Source: Phaeosaccion multiseriatum (lineage: Eukaryota > Ochrophyta, other classes). Taken from it: a stretch of DNA of 64,000 nucleotides. The stretch covers positions 1,550,001 to 1,614,000 of the forward strand of contig OZ218960.1 in the NCBI GenBank assembly GCA_965112735.1, in the 5' to 3' direction. Of this stretch, positions 37,032 to 61,213 are shown in pieces. Position 1 is the first letter of the stretch, and each line of letters begins with the position of its first letter. The notes beneath the pieces are model-generated. The model was not told where the DNA came from and ran no database searches. It saw only the letters and a program-made list of their open reading frames with translations. A program made the translations under genes and the position numbers.

Positions 37032-37642
37032 ACACGCGTGAGTGCGTGCGTGCGCAGGAGTGAGCGAGTGTGGTGGGCTGGAACTTGGAAGGAAATTGTG
37101 ACGGTTTTAGCGGAAGCACCGGAGTGTGGATATATGCACAGGCATGTTTGAAAGTACCGTCTCTGGGAGGGAAAGAGGGGCTTGGTCTGGAGCTGGCATG
37201 GCCTTGACTGTCGTGGAAAGTATTTCCTTTTTAGGTACTTTCTTCACACGACCGATAGCCTGGCTAGCTGGCACTCTACGTAGACCAGTCTGTCTTCTCT
37301 TTTATCTCTTTCGGTGCTTGCATGTACGAGTCCCACCCTCATATATATATATATATATATATATATTGCACCCCCCTGCGCTTTCGGACCTTGAGGCGAG
37401 GAGCACACATAGCTGCAGGCAACATACAGGCAACATGGCGTTGTTAGGCTGCAGCTTCCTCATCCTTACGCTGCCCCCCACCCCCGCCCCGTCACTTGTT
37501 CACAATCCCCTGGCAGGAGCTGATCACGCAGCAGGGCGGCACCCTCATCTTCGACGGAAAGGACGTGCTGTGGGAGTTTAACGACAAGGGGATCTTGGTG
37601 TACACGGACGTGCAGGAGGTGTTGAAGGTGCTTGGCGAGTAG
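35168..37642 (+). CDS. Plastid-targeted peroxiredoxin-like (AhpC/TSA-type) thioredoxin-fold protein, five exons, 306 aa
   Basis: Exons: 35168-35446, 35687-35727, 35827-36106, 36669-36863, 37517-37642. Phases agree. Residues 1-24 form a signal peptide, then F25 (SSA|FVSPP) starts a transit peptide: the bipartite signal for complex plastids. The mature part follows the plant and cyanobacterial peroxiredoxin-like 2 pattern: VVVAFFTHFGDFNSWELAQKL, a TVVGVGIGTLEGARLF strand-helix, FPLDQLLVDTDGTAYKAL, SPYLKLLPMLAGIGSPGTI, VLKGYTGDRGAD and the final QQGGTLIFDGKDVLW with D(V)QEVLKVLGE. Plant homologues have a CPxC-type motif after the first strand; here the place is GDFNS, with no cysteine, so classical peroxidase chemistry is not expected. 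The function of this cysteine-less class is not established; a thylakoid or stromal redox or structural role is a guess. Intron 3 contains a (CTC)n tract (36477-36572). Confidence 0.85.
36477..36620. repeat. (CTC)n microsatellite in an intron
   Basis: About 140 bp of CTC repeat, degenerating at its 3' end, precede the CAAAAG acceptor at 36668. Confidence 0.95.
36978..37030. repeat. (TG)n microsatellite in an intron
   Basis: TG dinucleotide run in intron 4 of the peroxiredoxin-like gene. A (TA)n run follows at 37341-37366. Confidence 0.95.
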
Positions 37643-38093
37643 TACGGGCGTATGGGTACATGCAGGCGTATGGGCCTGCTACTTGGAGGTGGGCAAGGGA
37701 GGGAGGCTCTTGGTAGTAGAGTACTTAGCTCAGTGTCAGGTTGAGGAGAGGGAGGACGAGGGGAGTATCATCATAACCACGTGTAATTACATATTTTTAA
37801 TTTTTTAATGTTAATTTTTTTATATTCCAGCAACAGCACCACACCATCCCAACCCTCCCTCCTCTTTCCCGGCCGCTAATGCTAATTATCTTCAATATCG
37901 CTCTTAATATAGAGTACCCGCACAAATTAAAGGGAAAAAAGAAAAAAGGGTAGGATCACCATGGTCGTGTTGGTGGTTTGCCGCCAGCTGTGAGCCCCGA
38001 GACCAGAGGGTAGCTGTAGTAGCTATAATAGCCCAGCCCGGCCGCAAGCAAGCAAGAAGTGGGTCCAGGGGACACAATCAGGGCTTTGCAGCA
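37643..38093. other. Intergenic, AT-rich 3' region
   Basis: The stretch 37780-37835 is strongly AT-rich, and the remainder contains AATTAAAGGGAAAAAAG near 37924. It probably carries the 3' end of the peroxiredoxin-like transcript and the promoter of the next gene. No ORF is supported. Confidence 0.4.
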
Positions 38094-39373
38094 ATGCCGA
38101 CATCTTCGCTCTCGGGTCTGTGTGTAGCTCGGCCGCTGTCTTGTCTGGTGCGTCATCAGCAGCGGCATGGCCAGAGGCTGCTTCGAGCAGAGAGAAGAGC
38201 AAGTTCTACAACAACAGCAACTGCAGCAGCAGCAGCGGCGCCGGGGGTGGCAGGAAGGGGAGAAAGATGGGGACGACTGGGGGGTTCAACAGCAGGAGCA
38301 GGGGGTAGAGTAGACTGTGCGGGATTGCCCTTGTTGAGGCACGGCGCGCAGGCTTTGGCTACTGTAGACAATGCGATGGCATTGAGACGCTGGAAGAGGC
38401 ATATCAGCACCACATGTTCAACAGCAGCAACATGGAAGCAGCAGTCCGAAAGCGGTGGCTCACCGCCATCGGCAGCATCTCCAGAACAGACTGCGGCAGC
38501 CGCAGCGTCTGCTCGCATCAAGCTTCTGGACGAGAGTCTGGCTGCGACGCTGGGGGCGAAGGCAGCGAAGGGTGCCGCCGCTTCAGGAGGAAACGAGGCC
38601 GACGATTTGAGCAGCAGTAGTAGTAGTGGTGACACCCAGAGCAGCAGCAGCAGCAGCAGTGAGAAGGACAACAATATGAAGGGCAAGAAGAAGAAGAAGA
38701 AGAAGAAGAAGGTCTGGAACAAGGTAAACCCTCGCAGCTTTGTGAGCGAAATGAACTCCATCAATAAGCTCGATGGCAAGCTCTTCTTCGGCACCTCCGT
38801 GGTGAGCAAGGCGGAGGATAGCCCGGCATGGCCACACTTGGGCTCTCTTCGGCTTGCGGACGGGGCCGCCTCCGAGCACACTGCCCTGCTAAAGGGACAT
38901 GTCTCGCTCGTGGGCGCGAGCTTCAAGTGAGTGGAGTGAGTGTTTGGCTCTCAGCACCTGGGGAAGGCCCTGGGGAAAGAAGGAATGGACGGTTTCCCCT
39001 TTCCTCCGTTCGATTTCGCATAGGTAGCAAGCAGTCACTCAGCCATGCTTGGTCCATCTACCTATCCGTCTGTCCCCGCTCGCTCACGCCCCCACTCGAG
39101 GTTTCGTCATCCTCCGATTTCCCGCCAACCTCTTCACACAACCCACGCACTCTTGCTTCCCCCCCCCTCCTGCTGCTGCTGCTGCTGCTTCTGCTTGTGT
39201 ATCACCAACTGCTGCGTCTCTCCTTCGTCCAACACTTTGCCGTCCTCGCCTCACCTCACAACAGAGACTACGGCTTTAAGCGTCTCCCTTCTTGGTACGA
39301 GCCGTGGATCGCCGCTTTTGAAGGACAGCACGCCCGACCTGGCGGCGACGGCGGCGGATTGAGTCGCCAACAC

Positions 39374-39424
<51 letters not shown>

Positions 39425-39865
39425 GGGCCAACGAACAGTAGCAGCAGTAGCTCACCAGTTTTACCAGGGAAGGGAACGTGCCAGTATCTTAGTCTCTCCT
39501 TTGTGGAGACTTGGCTTCTGCGGCAATTTCCGAGCTTGATTATGAAGGACATGCGTCGCAATATCCGGCCCGATTTGGTGCCTCATTGCCATGTGCATTT
39601 CGGCAACACGGAGGACTTTCGGGACCTCATTCGCCTCTCCAACCGCCTGACGGCGTACGTGTATCTTGTGGATGTGGAGGGGCGCATCAGATGGAGGGGT
39701 TGCGGGGATGCTTCTGGGCAGGAGGTGGAGCACCTTCTCACCTGTACACGACAGCTGCTCGTGGAAGCAGATGTTGCCAAAGCGGCAGCAGCAGGAGGGG
39801 CCAGGAGGGAGAGGAGAAGTGCTGGGTACAAGCCCCTTGGATACAAGACTACGCGACGTTTGTAA
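38094..39865 (+). CDS. ATP10-like mitochondrial ATP synthase assembly factor, two exons, 477 aa
   Basis: Exons: 38094-38926 and 39265-39865 (phase 2 junction, AA|A). ATP10 proteins help assemble the membrane sector of mitochondrial ATP synthase. The domain starts with NPRSFVSEMNSINKLDGKLFFGTS, continues LLKGHVSLVGASF-KDYGFKRLPSWYEPWIAAFE across the junction, and ends YLSLSFVETWLLRQFPSLIMKDMRRNI and VYLVDVEGRIRWRGCGDASGQEVEHL, the family's usual finish. The first ~200 residues are Ala/Ser/Arg-rich and consistent with a mitochondrial presequence plus a disordered spacer with a poly-Ser and a poly-Lys run. A (CAG)n tract at 39376-39424 inserts poly-Gln in the middle of the domain, between the two conserved halves, as compared with the usual family. 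The intron carries one GTATCACCAACTG element (39199-39211), 53 nt before the acceptor. Confidence 0.85.
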
Positions 39866-40102
39866 CTGTAGTGCTTGCGCTTGTAACTGTAGTATAGTGG
39901 TTCCCTGCCTTCCCCTCCCCAGTTCCGTACCCTCCGCCAGTAGGCCCCTGGGAGGAACAGAACACACAGGGATTGAGGGCCCGTTTGATGATAAGGAAGG
40001 AAGGGCAAGGGCAGGAAGAATTGCTCCAAAACTACATTAGAATTAAAATTAAATAAAAGGGGAGAAAAAAAGTATTTACACCTCCACCTTCCCACAAGAA
40101 CA
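39866..40102. other. Convergent intergenic region
   Basis: This 237-bp gap between two converging genes contains AATTAAAATTAAATAAAAGG near 40031-40050, likely to serve 3'-end formation. Nothing else is visible. Confidence 0.4.
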
Positions 40103-40771
40103 CTACAGAGTCTTCTTATTCGACAGCGGGGAGACGTGCTGATGCTGCTGCTGCTGCTGCGGAGAGGCAGGCATTGCGTACAGCGCGGACAGGGCCGCCC
40201 CATGCCGTCGCCACTGCATTAGCACCAGCAGCACGATGAAGAGCAGGAGGCCCAGGAGGTTCTTAAGGAGCACCACTTCCGGGGCCTGTGCGTGGTACAG
40301 CTGTTGGTCGGCGGTGGGTGGGAGCTCTTTGATGCTTTCTGTCGCGTGCGCGTGGTCCGGCGGCGGTCGTGGGATCTGCTGCTGCTGTTGGTGGTGGTGG
40401 TGGTGGTGCTCTTCTCTTTGCAGCGTTGACTCGTCCACTGCTGCTGCTCTTGCTGCTGCTTCCACCGCCGCTACTTGTGCTGCCGTCTCATTCGCAATGG
40501 TCTCTTCTTCTTTCCGTCGTTCCTTTCCTGCTGCCCCGTCGCTGTTGAGCTCACTGTCTCCCGCGTCTACTCCTACTACTTCTCCAGTAACCACTGACGG
40601 CTCTTCTTCTCTTGCGTCCTCGGCATGAACTTCAAAGACCTCTCCTTCTTCCTCTCTGCTTTCCTCAACTACTGCTGCCTCTGCCTGTGGAGTTGCTGCC
40701 GCACTGGTGTCTGTTGTAGCGCCTTCTGCCACAGCAGCGTCGGCGCTGCGGTCCTTCTTTCCCCATCCCAT
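40103..40771 (-). CDS. Acidic protein with a C-terminal membrane anchor, 222 aa
   Basis: This is a single exon that I do not recognise. After a short MGWGKKDRSAD start, the chain is Ala/Glu-rich (about 25-140), then has a His6 and a Gln5 run, and ends with one hydrophobic segment (NLLGLLLFIVLLVLMQW) followed by about 35 Gln/His-rich residues. The layout suggests a tail-anchored protein with its acidic part in the cytosol. The frame remains open upstream to an ATG at 41005 through a long (TC)n tract that would encode a Leu/Ser stretch resembling a signal sequence. I prefer the start at 40771 because the tract is probably 5' untranslated, but this is uncertain. Confidence 0.5.
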   Translation of the reverse strand: MGWGKKDRSADAAVAEGATTDTSAAATPQAEAAVVEESREEEGEVFEVHAEDAREEEPSVVTGEVVGVDAGDSELNSDGAAGKERRKEEETIANETAAQVAAVEAAARAAAVDESTLQREEHHHHHHQQQQQIPRPPPDHAHATESIKELPPTADQQLYHAQAPEVVLLKNLLGLLLFIVLLVLMQWRRHGAALSALYAMPASPQQQQQHQHVSPLSNKKTL

Positions 40772-40795
40772 GGGCAGGACAGAGAGAACAAGAGC

Positions 40796-40985
<190 letters not shown>

Positions 40986-41070
40986 CTGTCGGGTCTCAGA
41001 CTCACCGCAGAATTTGAGTGTAAATAAGCCCCCGCGCTCTCACATCGTCATTATCAAACCCACCAGAATC

Positions 41071-42395
41071 ATGAGGTCTCTCTTATCATTAGCGTGCGTC
41101 CTTCTTGTAAGCGAGGTGTCTGGGTTCGTGCATCCCTCCCTTCCCCTTAGCGTTAGTAGCAGCAGGAACAACCCAGGAGCATTACGAGCACACAACACAG
41201 GCGGCGAGGGGCAGGAGGCAGAGGGAAGGAGACCATGGGAGACGGTTGTGCAAGAAGCAGGGCAATCTGTCGTTGTAGCTGCGGGATGCTTCGCGCTAGC
41301 GGTCGGAGTGTGGGGCGGGGCAGCTGTGGCTGATGGTAAGTACATACATATGAGAGGGAAAGAGAAGTAGAGGAAGGTCTGGGGCGTCCTACAGTCGGGC
41401 TGGGGCATGCATGTTCCGCCCCCCCCCCCCCCCCTCGTGCGGAGAGCTGCCGCACGGACCCACTCGCTTGCTTTGAGCTGACAACGAGCCCCCCTTCCCT
41501 CCGTCCGTGCGGTTGCCATGGCAGTAAGCGACCATCCCATGGCTGTAGCCCCCCCCCCCGTCTTAGAGAAGAGACTTGAGACACAAATTTCATTGACGAG
41601 CGTACCCTCTTTTTCTCTCCCCCCCACCCCCCCTCCCTTGCTGCCGCCGACCCACCACATCCACCCATCGATCAAACCCACCCCCACCCCCCACCCCCCC
41701 CAACCTTCCTCCTCCTTATTTCCATCTCCACACTATACACATGTTAGGCTCCACGGAGAAGTTCAACTTCCCTCCCATTGATGCCACCACGAGCCGCGAC
41801 CGCTGCACGTTCAAATCCAGCGCCATGGGGCAGGCCAACGCCGCTCGCGACAAGCTCTACGACCTGAGGCAGTGTAAGATGAGCGGCAAGGACGCCACCT
41901 CCTTCGATATGTCGGGCGTCATCGCCTCCGAGGCGGACTTTAGCAATGTGAACTTCAGGGAGGCCGTCATGAGCAAGGCTTATGCTAGGTAAGTTGAGTG
42001 AGTGAGTGAGTGAGTGAGTGAGTGAGTGAGTGAGTGAGTGTGTGTGAGAGTGAGTGAGTGAGTGTGTGATTGAGTGAGTGTGTGTGTGAGTGAGTGAGTG
42101 AGTGTGTGAGTGAGTGAGGGAGGGAGGGAGGGAGAAGTGAGTGGTTAAGTGAGTGAGGATAAAAGAGTATCACCAACTACTGTGGTGATGGTGGTGGTCA
42201 TGGTGGTGCTGTGTCACGCAACTGTTTCTGTTGATTCGATGCGTTGTCGGGCAAGGAAGGGCGAGGGTGTGGTAGAGTGAGGTGTGGAAAATGAGGCGTG
42301 TGAGGTCGGCATGACGCCCCCCCCCTCCAACTTCCGAGCAATCCCGACCCCCCCCCCCCACACACACATACGCTCACGCGCGCACACACACACAT

Positions 42396-42440
<45 letters not shown>

Positions 42441-42907
42441 ACACGAGACACATAGTACACACATACACACACGCATATACCCACCCACCCCCACGTCCAC
42501 CCATGCAAACAGAACAAACAAGCTACACTTCACCTACCCTGTCCCTTATCCTACGATTACGTAGTTCTTACATTGATTCCCATAAGTCAATATATTTCCT
42601 CTTGACCCCCATCCCCGCCCATCCCCAATCCTACAGGAATAGTAACTTTGCGGGTGCTGACTTCACCAACGCCGTGGTCGATCGCGTCTCCTTCGACAAC
42701 TCCAACATGAAGGACGCCGTCTTCCAAAACACCGTGCTCACCTCCACCTCCTTCAACAACGCCGACGTCACCAACGCGGATTTCACAGACGCCTATATGG
42801 GGGAGTTCGATCTCAAGAATCTGTGCAAAAACCCCACCCTGAAGGGGGAGAACCCGCTCACAGGCGTTCCTACAAAGGAGAGTCTCGGCTGTGGGGCAGG
42901 GAGGTAG
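41071..42907 (+). CDS. Thylakoid-lumen pentapeptide-repeat protein, three exons, 258 aa
   Basis: Exons: 41071-41335, 41748-41988, 42637-42907. Phases agree. Residues 1-18 are a signal peptide, F19 begins the transit peptide (VSG|FVHPS), and a third signal at about 53-87 (RRPW, then a hydrophobic run ending GGAAVA|DG) looks like a twin-arginine lumen signal, so the targeting is tripartite. The mature part has the pentapeptide pattern A(D/N)F/L (ADFSNVNFREA, SNFAGADFTNAVVD, NADVTNADFTDAYM) of a right-handed beta helix, and ends KNPTLKGENPLTGVPTKESLGC, as in lumenal pentapeptide proteins of plants and cyanobacteria. Two conserved cysteines (NLC and GC) could form a disulfide. The exact role in the lumen is unknown. 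A (GTGA)n tract follows the second donor, and a GTATCACCAACT element lies at 42168-42180 in the same intron. Confidence 0.85.
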
Positions 42908-43311
42908 AGGGTGTAGGGTGGAGTGGTAGGTGACTCCTCGCTCAGGCAGGGTAGTCCGTGAGCCTACCCTCGTTAAAGCTTTGCTATATATATATACATA
43001 CATAATAGAAACGATGGGGAAAGGAGGGAAGAGGAGGGGTCCATGTGCCTCCGAGCATCAGAGAGAGAGAGAGAGAGTGATTTGATTATTTTTTTAATTA
43101 GAATTATTCGTAGAATATCCCTAAGGAGGAGAGGAGAGGCGGGAGGGGCTGAGTGCGGTCTACTGTACGGTGTCCTTTGCTTGCTTTGTCATCCATTCAT
43201 CAGGGCGGGGCCGATCCATTGCGCCGCCCCCCTTCCAAATGGCGTATCTGGATTCGAAGGCTCTGCCCCCCGCCAGATCCGCCGCGCCACCCACTTTGTT
43301 TTGCATTGGCA
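42908..43311. other. Intergenic region between two plus-strand genes
   Basis: It includes a (TA)n run near 42984-42993 and a (GA)n run at 43060-43077. A plus-strand frame is open from 43153 into the EF-Ts gene, so the EF-Ts start could lie further upstream than annotated. Confidence 0.4.
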
Positions 43312-45996
43312 ATGGTGTATAGAGCAGCAGCAGCCGCCGTGCGGGTTGGAAGAGCAGCGCGCCACTCGTGCAGCTCGTCACAGGGGACGAGAGAGGGGCT
43401 CTGCGGGCAGGGAGGAGCGGGTGCGATGCTTCACGCGGCTGTGGGGCAGAGCAATCGGCTCTTCAGCAGCACAGGAGCAGCAGCCGCACCAGCGGGGAAG
43501 GTGACGATGGATGTCATCAAGGAGCTCCGAGGGGCTTCTGGGGCGCCCATCACAGACTGCAAAAAGGCGCTTACGGTACGTGCGTGAGGGAGGGAGAGCG
43601 GTAGTGGTACAGTTTGACAAATACGGGCGCCTGTTCAATGAAATAAATTTCTCTCTGGCGCGGCCTACAGGGGATTTGGGCGGCAATCCCCGCAAAGGGG
43701 GTCCTCCACAAGGCGCAGCAGCAGGAGAGCATTTCTCTCCTCAAGCTCTCATACGCCCCTGGAGCTCTCGGTAGATCCTCAACCCAACCTCTCTGAAATT
43801 GGTTCTTCGTCACATTTGACTTGCTTCGAAGCAGCCCTCACCCAGCCCACCCCCTTATTACCGCCGCCCTCTGTCTTTACCACTTCTTCTATCTTTTGCA
43901 TGTGCAACACGAGGAAAGGCTGAAGGCGTGGACGGTGACATTGCGAAAGCCTTCGAGTGGTTGAGAAAGAGGGGAATTTCTAAGGCGTCAAGCATGGCGG
44001 TAAGAGTGCAAGGGAGGGCGTGAGTGATGATTAAGCGAAGACCACAGTGCAACGTCCAGGAACGGAACCTGAAACCAGAGCTTACGAGTTGGGAGGTCAT
44101 CAGTTATAAACCCCTCACTCCCCCACCCATCCACCCCTCCCTCTCCCTCTCCCTCTCCGTCCCTTCTCAGGACCGAAGCGCCAATGAGGGGCTAATCGGG
44201 GTGTGGTGCAGTGAAGAGGAGGGGCAGGACGGAGAGGAGAAGCGACGGGGGGGCAAAGGGGTGATAGTGGAGGTAGGCAGCGAGACGGACTTTGTAGCCA
44301 GGAACGAGCGCTTCCAGGTAAGCCAGGGAGGGAGGCAGGCAGGGAGGGAGGGAGGGAGGGAGGGAGGGAGGGAGGGAGGGAGCGGGTAAGCAAGTGAGTG
44401 GGGACGTGAGTGAGGACGTGAGTGAGGACGTGAGTGAAGGAGGGGAAGAGAAAGGCTTAGAGGCCGTGTGTCTGCCCTGACGGAGAGGAGCTCGACGCTG
44501 CTGCCTGTGCACTCCCGCTCAATGAAAGAGAGAGCTGGTCTCAGCATGTGTACCTCAAGCCAACCCCTCTTACGCCTGTCGCCTGCTTCCACTGTATGAC
44601 CAACTGCTGCTGCTCCTTGCTGATCCTGCTGCTGTATCACTCACTGCTTCAGGCATTTTTGAGAGATGTGCTACGGACAGTGGAGAGAAGCGGAGCGGAC
44701 AGCGGGCCCGTCGACGTTACAGCTCTGCTGCAGGAGAAGGTGGCACGGCAGGAGGGAGGAGCCGGAGCCGTTGGTGATGCGGGGGTCACTGTTGGCGATG
44801 CGCTGGCGGACCTCGTGGGCGTGATTCGAGAGAACATCACCGTCAAGCGGGCGGGCGTACTGAGGGTGGAGCAGGTGAGTTTGAGTTTGAGTTGGTGTAT
44901 TTAAGTTTCAGCCTCAGTTGATGAGAATCCCACCCAGTATCCATTATCGACATCGAGTAAGGTACCGTCAAGAGGTCACATCGATGTTTTTACCGTTACC
45001 GTTGGTGAGAGTGGGCACACATGTACGCACCCACATTACTCGGGTGCACTAGTACTAGTTTCCCCGTCCTATCTGGTCTGGTGTGATAAAGAAAAGCTTG
45101 TCTCCCATGTGAACTGGACTTGTGCTCATCTCGTTTTGCCTGTGTATATGTGTTTGCTGTGCGTGTGCGCGCGTGTGTGTGTGTGTGCTGTGTGTGTGTG
45201 CGTGCGTGTGTGCAAAACAGGGCGTCGTAAGCAGCTACGTGCACGGAGCCGCGGGCATTGGAATGGGAAAGGTGAGTGCGTGAGTGCGCAGCCCCTCCAG
45301 CCTCTCCCGCCCCCCCACCACCGCCCACACCCTGGTGTCGGCACTCTGTTCATACACAACTCTCACGACTCGGCACCAGCTTCTCTGGCGTCCATGTAAA
45401 AAGGAGTCCACTGTTCCAACTCCCGCGTGCGCTGCATACATCCGCTTCTCCCTGTCATACTTCCTTCCTTTCACCCTTCCCTTCCGTTTCACCATTCCCC
45501 TCCCGGCCACCCTTCCCTCCCTCGCCCCTCTGTGCTTGCTACAATGGACCTGTAACTGAATGTGACCGTTCCCCAGAGCGCGGCACTGGTGGCACTGAGA
45601 TCCTCCCTTCCCTTGCAAGACAGCTCCTCCTCCTCCTCCTCCTCCTCCCTCTCTCACGTGGGTAAGGCTCTCGCCATGCACGTTGTGGCCGCCAAACCCT
45701 CCTTCCTGAGCCCCGCCACTGTCCCCCAAGCCGCTCTGGAGAGGGAGAAGGCCATCTTCACTGAGCAAGCCCTTGGGTCCGGTAAGCCGGCCAATGTTGT
45801 GGAGAAGATGGTGAATGGAAGAGTCGCCAAGTATCTCTCGGAGCACACCTTGCTTGAACAGGGGCATATGATTGAGGAGGGCAACCCTAAGGTGGGCAAG
45901 TATATAGCAGCGTATGGGCAGCAGGAGGATGGCAGTGGAGGGGGAGGGGTGGAGGTGGATGACTTCCTGTTGTACGCTGTCGGAGGCGGGAAATGA
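43312..45996 (+). CDS. Elongation factor Ts, organellar (probably mitochondrial), six exons, 394 aa
   Basis: Exons: 43312-43575, 43919-43999, 44171-44317, 44653-44874, 45221-45271, 45577-45996. All junctions are phase 0. EF-Ts exchanges GDP for GTP on organellar EF-Tu. Landmarks in order are [21 protein letters not shown] (N-terminal UBA-like module), [39 protein letters not shown] (the signature), [20 protein letters not shown], and [19 protein letters not shown] with LLEQ in the C-terminal domain. The first ~60 residues are Ala/Arg/Ser-rich and end RLFSSTG, fitting a mitochondrial presequence; there is no signal peptide with an ASAF site, so a plastid location is less likely. The acceptor of exon 4 is preceded by GTATCACTCACTGCTTCAG, a diverged copy of the dispersed element. 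The second exon's acceptor (GAGGAAAG) is weak. Confidence 0.88.
44336..44388. repeat. (GGGA)n repeat just after a donor
   Basis: The EF-Ts intron 3 begins GTAAGCCAGGGAGGGAGG, and the GGGA run continues from there. Confidence 0.85.
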
Positions 45997-46251
45997 AGTA
46001 GTAGGAGATGAGGGAAATGAAAGGAGAGGGGAGACAAGAAGAACCAAGGCGCTTTGTTTGATGTATTGCAATGCTAATAATGTATATATATTAGCAGCTA
46101 TTTGAACGTCAGTAATCTTATCTGTGCACGTCATCTCATGTCTGCATGGGTTAATGCTACTACTAGTACTAGTACTACTGCCACTACTACTCCTACTTCT
46201 ACTACTACTATACTACCACTACTACTTCTACTGCTACTTCTACTGCTACTA

Positions 46252-46334
<83 letters not shown>

Positions 46335-46634
46335 GCTGCTGCTGGTTCTCCTCCTCCTGCTGCTGCTGCCGCTGGGTCTCCTCCGGTGGAAAAGGGGAGA
46401 GAAGAAAGAACCCATCAGAGCGAGTATGACCCAAAAGCAGAGATACTCACAGATACCCGTATACCACCACCCCATGCACCTGTCATGTTGTTGGAGGCCC
46501 GGATCATCCGATCAGCCGATGCTTACTGAACGTAGTACTTAGTAGAGGAGGAACGGAATATGGTGCGAACTACCCACGCGACAACAAACACAGCAACTCC
46601 TCCTTCTCCCCCACCCTGCCTCCTGCGCCTTATT
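45997..46634. other. Convergent intergenic region with (ACT)n repeat
   Basis: This is the 3' side of both the EF-Ts and STPGR genes. An (ACT)n microsatellite with CTG/TTCT variants covers about 46156-46335. Minus-strand frames continue open for some distance but show no domain. Confidence 0.5.
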
Positions 46635-48145
46635 TCAGGCTCGGGTCTGTGGTCGCCTCTCCTTTCCCTCCACTCCTCCTTCCCCTCCTCCTCCCCTCTC
46701 TCCTCGGCCCTTCCTCCCACCCCGAAGCCCACTCACGCTCATCGTGAAGGGCAGCACCGCATCCACCTCATCCTGCAAGGCCCTTAGCTCTCGCTTCAGC
46801 GCCACCCGCCTCTTAAGCAACCACTCCACATCACGCTCTGCCTGCCTCGTGGCGACCGTCGTTTCGCAGCGAACCCGTCTCCTGTTCGTGGCGACGATAC
46901 GCACCTCTACCGAAGTGATTTTTGCCCGCAACTCGCGCATGCTTCCTGGTATACCCGCTCTTTGCTTGAGAGCATCGAATGTCGAGTACTTGGCATGGTC
47001 GGACTTTGCGTTCTCATGGATAGCATACTCTCCCGGCCCGGGAGTGCCAGTGTAAGCAGAGCCACCTCTTCCGCCACCTCCTCCTCCTCCTCCCCCTCCT
47101 CTTCCTCTTCCTCTTCCGTACTGGCTGCCACTGCTACTGCTGCTACTGCTGCTGCTATTCCTCCCCGCCTTGTCGCCTCCTCCTCCTTCTCCTCTTCCTC
47201 CTCCTCCTCCTCCTCCTGCTCCTCCTCCCCCTCCCGTGCCGTCAAGGCAGGACCGCTGTTCGGTGCCCCATGTCCCATATTTCCTCTCCCTTCCGTCGAG
47301 GCCTGTTTGCCCAATGCCTTTCATCGGGTATTCCCCTGGGCCGAGCAGGGTGGGGGGCGGGAGGCAAGACCGGCTGGGGGCTGAGCTAGGCCGTTTTAGG
47401 GCCCTGTAGATTTGCCACTGGGACTCCTGTTCTCGAGGGAAGAAGTGGGAGAGAGGGAGGGAGGGAGGGAGGAAGAGAGAGAGACGGGGGGGGGGGGGGA
47501 AGAAGGAGAGAGGGAGAGAGTGGGAGAGAAAGAATCGAGGGAGGAGAAAGGTGACGACGCAGAAAGATGTCAAGGAATGAAAATAATAGAAGACAAAAAA
47601 AAAGAGGGCGGCAAGTCCCGCCCCCAGTTTACCCTTGCAGCGGCTCTTCTCTGGGTCTCGCTCTTGGCCCTCAGTGGTCAAGTCCGATCAGTTCTGCAGT
47701 CCTCTGCCTCCCCCCTCTCTGGTCCTACTTGTACGCTCTCCATCCTCACATTCAAGCGTGGCACCTCCCCCTGCGGAGGTGGGTGGTTGGTGTCGCGCTG
47801 GTGCCATCGCCTCACAAGACCTCCCTCCCTGATGACTGAAGCTGTGGAGTGTTGTGGGCCGGGATGATAGCCAGCATTGCCGTGATTGCCACGCGAGGGC
47901 CTCCGCTTCGCCCCCATGGCCCCGCTGGTGGGGGCCGCTCGCCAGTGACTTCTGCTGCCACTCTGACACGCCGAGTCCGTGAAGTGCTCAAAACCCTCTT
48001 GTTTCATGGCGTTTGTCGGCGAGAAGGGAGGGCATCGGTACGGGTTGCGCGTCTCCGGTACCGACTCGCCGGTGTCCCGCAGCTTCCGTAGGCGGAATGA
48101 GGCGTGCGTCGTCAGTCCCACGGGGCCGTCTTGTGAGCGGTACAT
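46635..48145 (-). CDS. PG-rich (STPGR/SHIPPO-type) flagellar-associated protein, about 402 aa
   Basis: Exons: 48145-47729 and 47426-46635 (phase 0 junction, ESVQ|ESQWQIY). The second exon could contain one more 102-nt intron (donor after 46737, acceptor before 46646); both versions end at the same stop. The protein carries PG-rich repeats: NAGYHPGPQHSTAS, TLLGPGEYPMKGIGQTG and GTPGPGEYAIHENAKSDHAKYSTFD, as in SHIPPO/STPGR proteins that bind axonemal or other stable microtubules. A Gly/Ser/Arg-rich low-complexity stretch separates the last two. The C-terminus (about 330-390) is a charged coiled coil (TRQAERDVEWLLKRRVALKREL). If the assignment is right, the organism builds a flagellum. The ATG at 48187 in the same frame is an alternative start. 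Confidence 0.65.
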
Positions 48146-48333
48146 CTTAATCACCACCCCGCTGAGCCAGGGACAAGAGCTTCTCACTTCCTTTCAAAGG
48201 AAGCTTCTCACCAAGTTGTTCTTACCTACAGAGAGAGATGAGTAGGGAAAGTAAGCGGCGTTACAGAAAGTTTCGTAAGTCAACGACGCGCCCTCCTTTC
48301 TCCTTTCTTACTCCACTCTCACTCCTGTCGATC
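48146..48333. promoter_or_regulatory. Short divergent promoter region
   Basis: Only about 190 bp (50 bp if both upstream ATGs are used) separate the STPGR gene from the CHAT-domain gene, which are transcribed away from each other. A shared promoter is likely. No standard box is recognisable. Confidence 0.4.
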
Positions 48334-61213
<12,880 letters not shown>

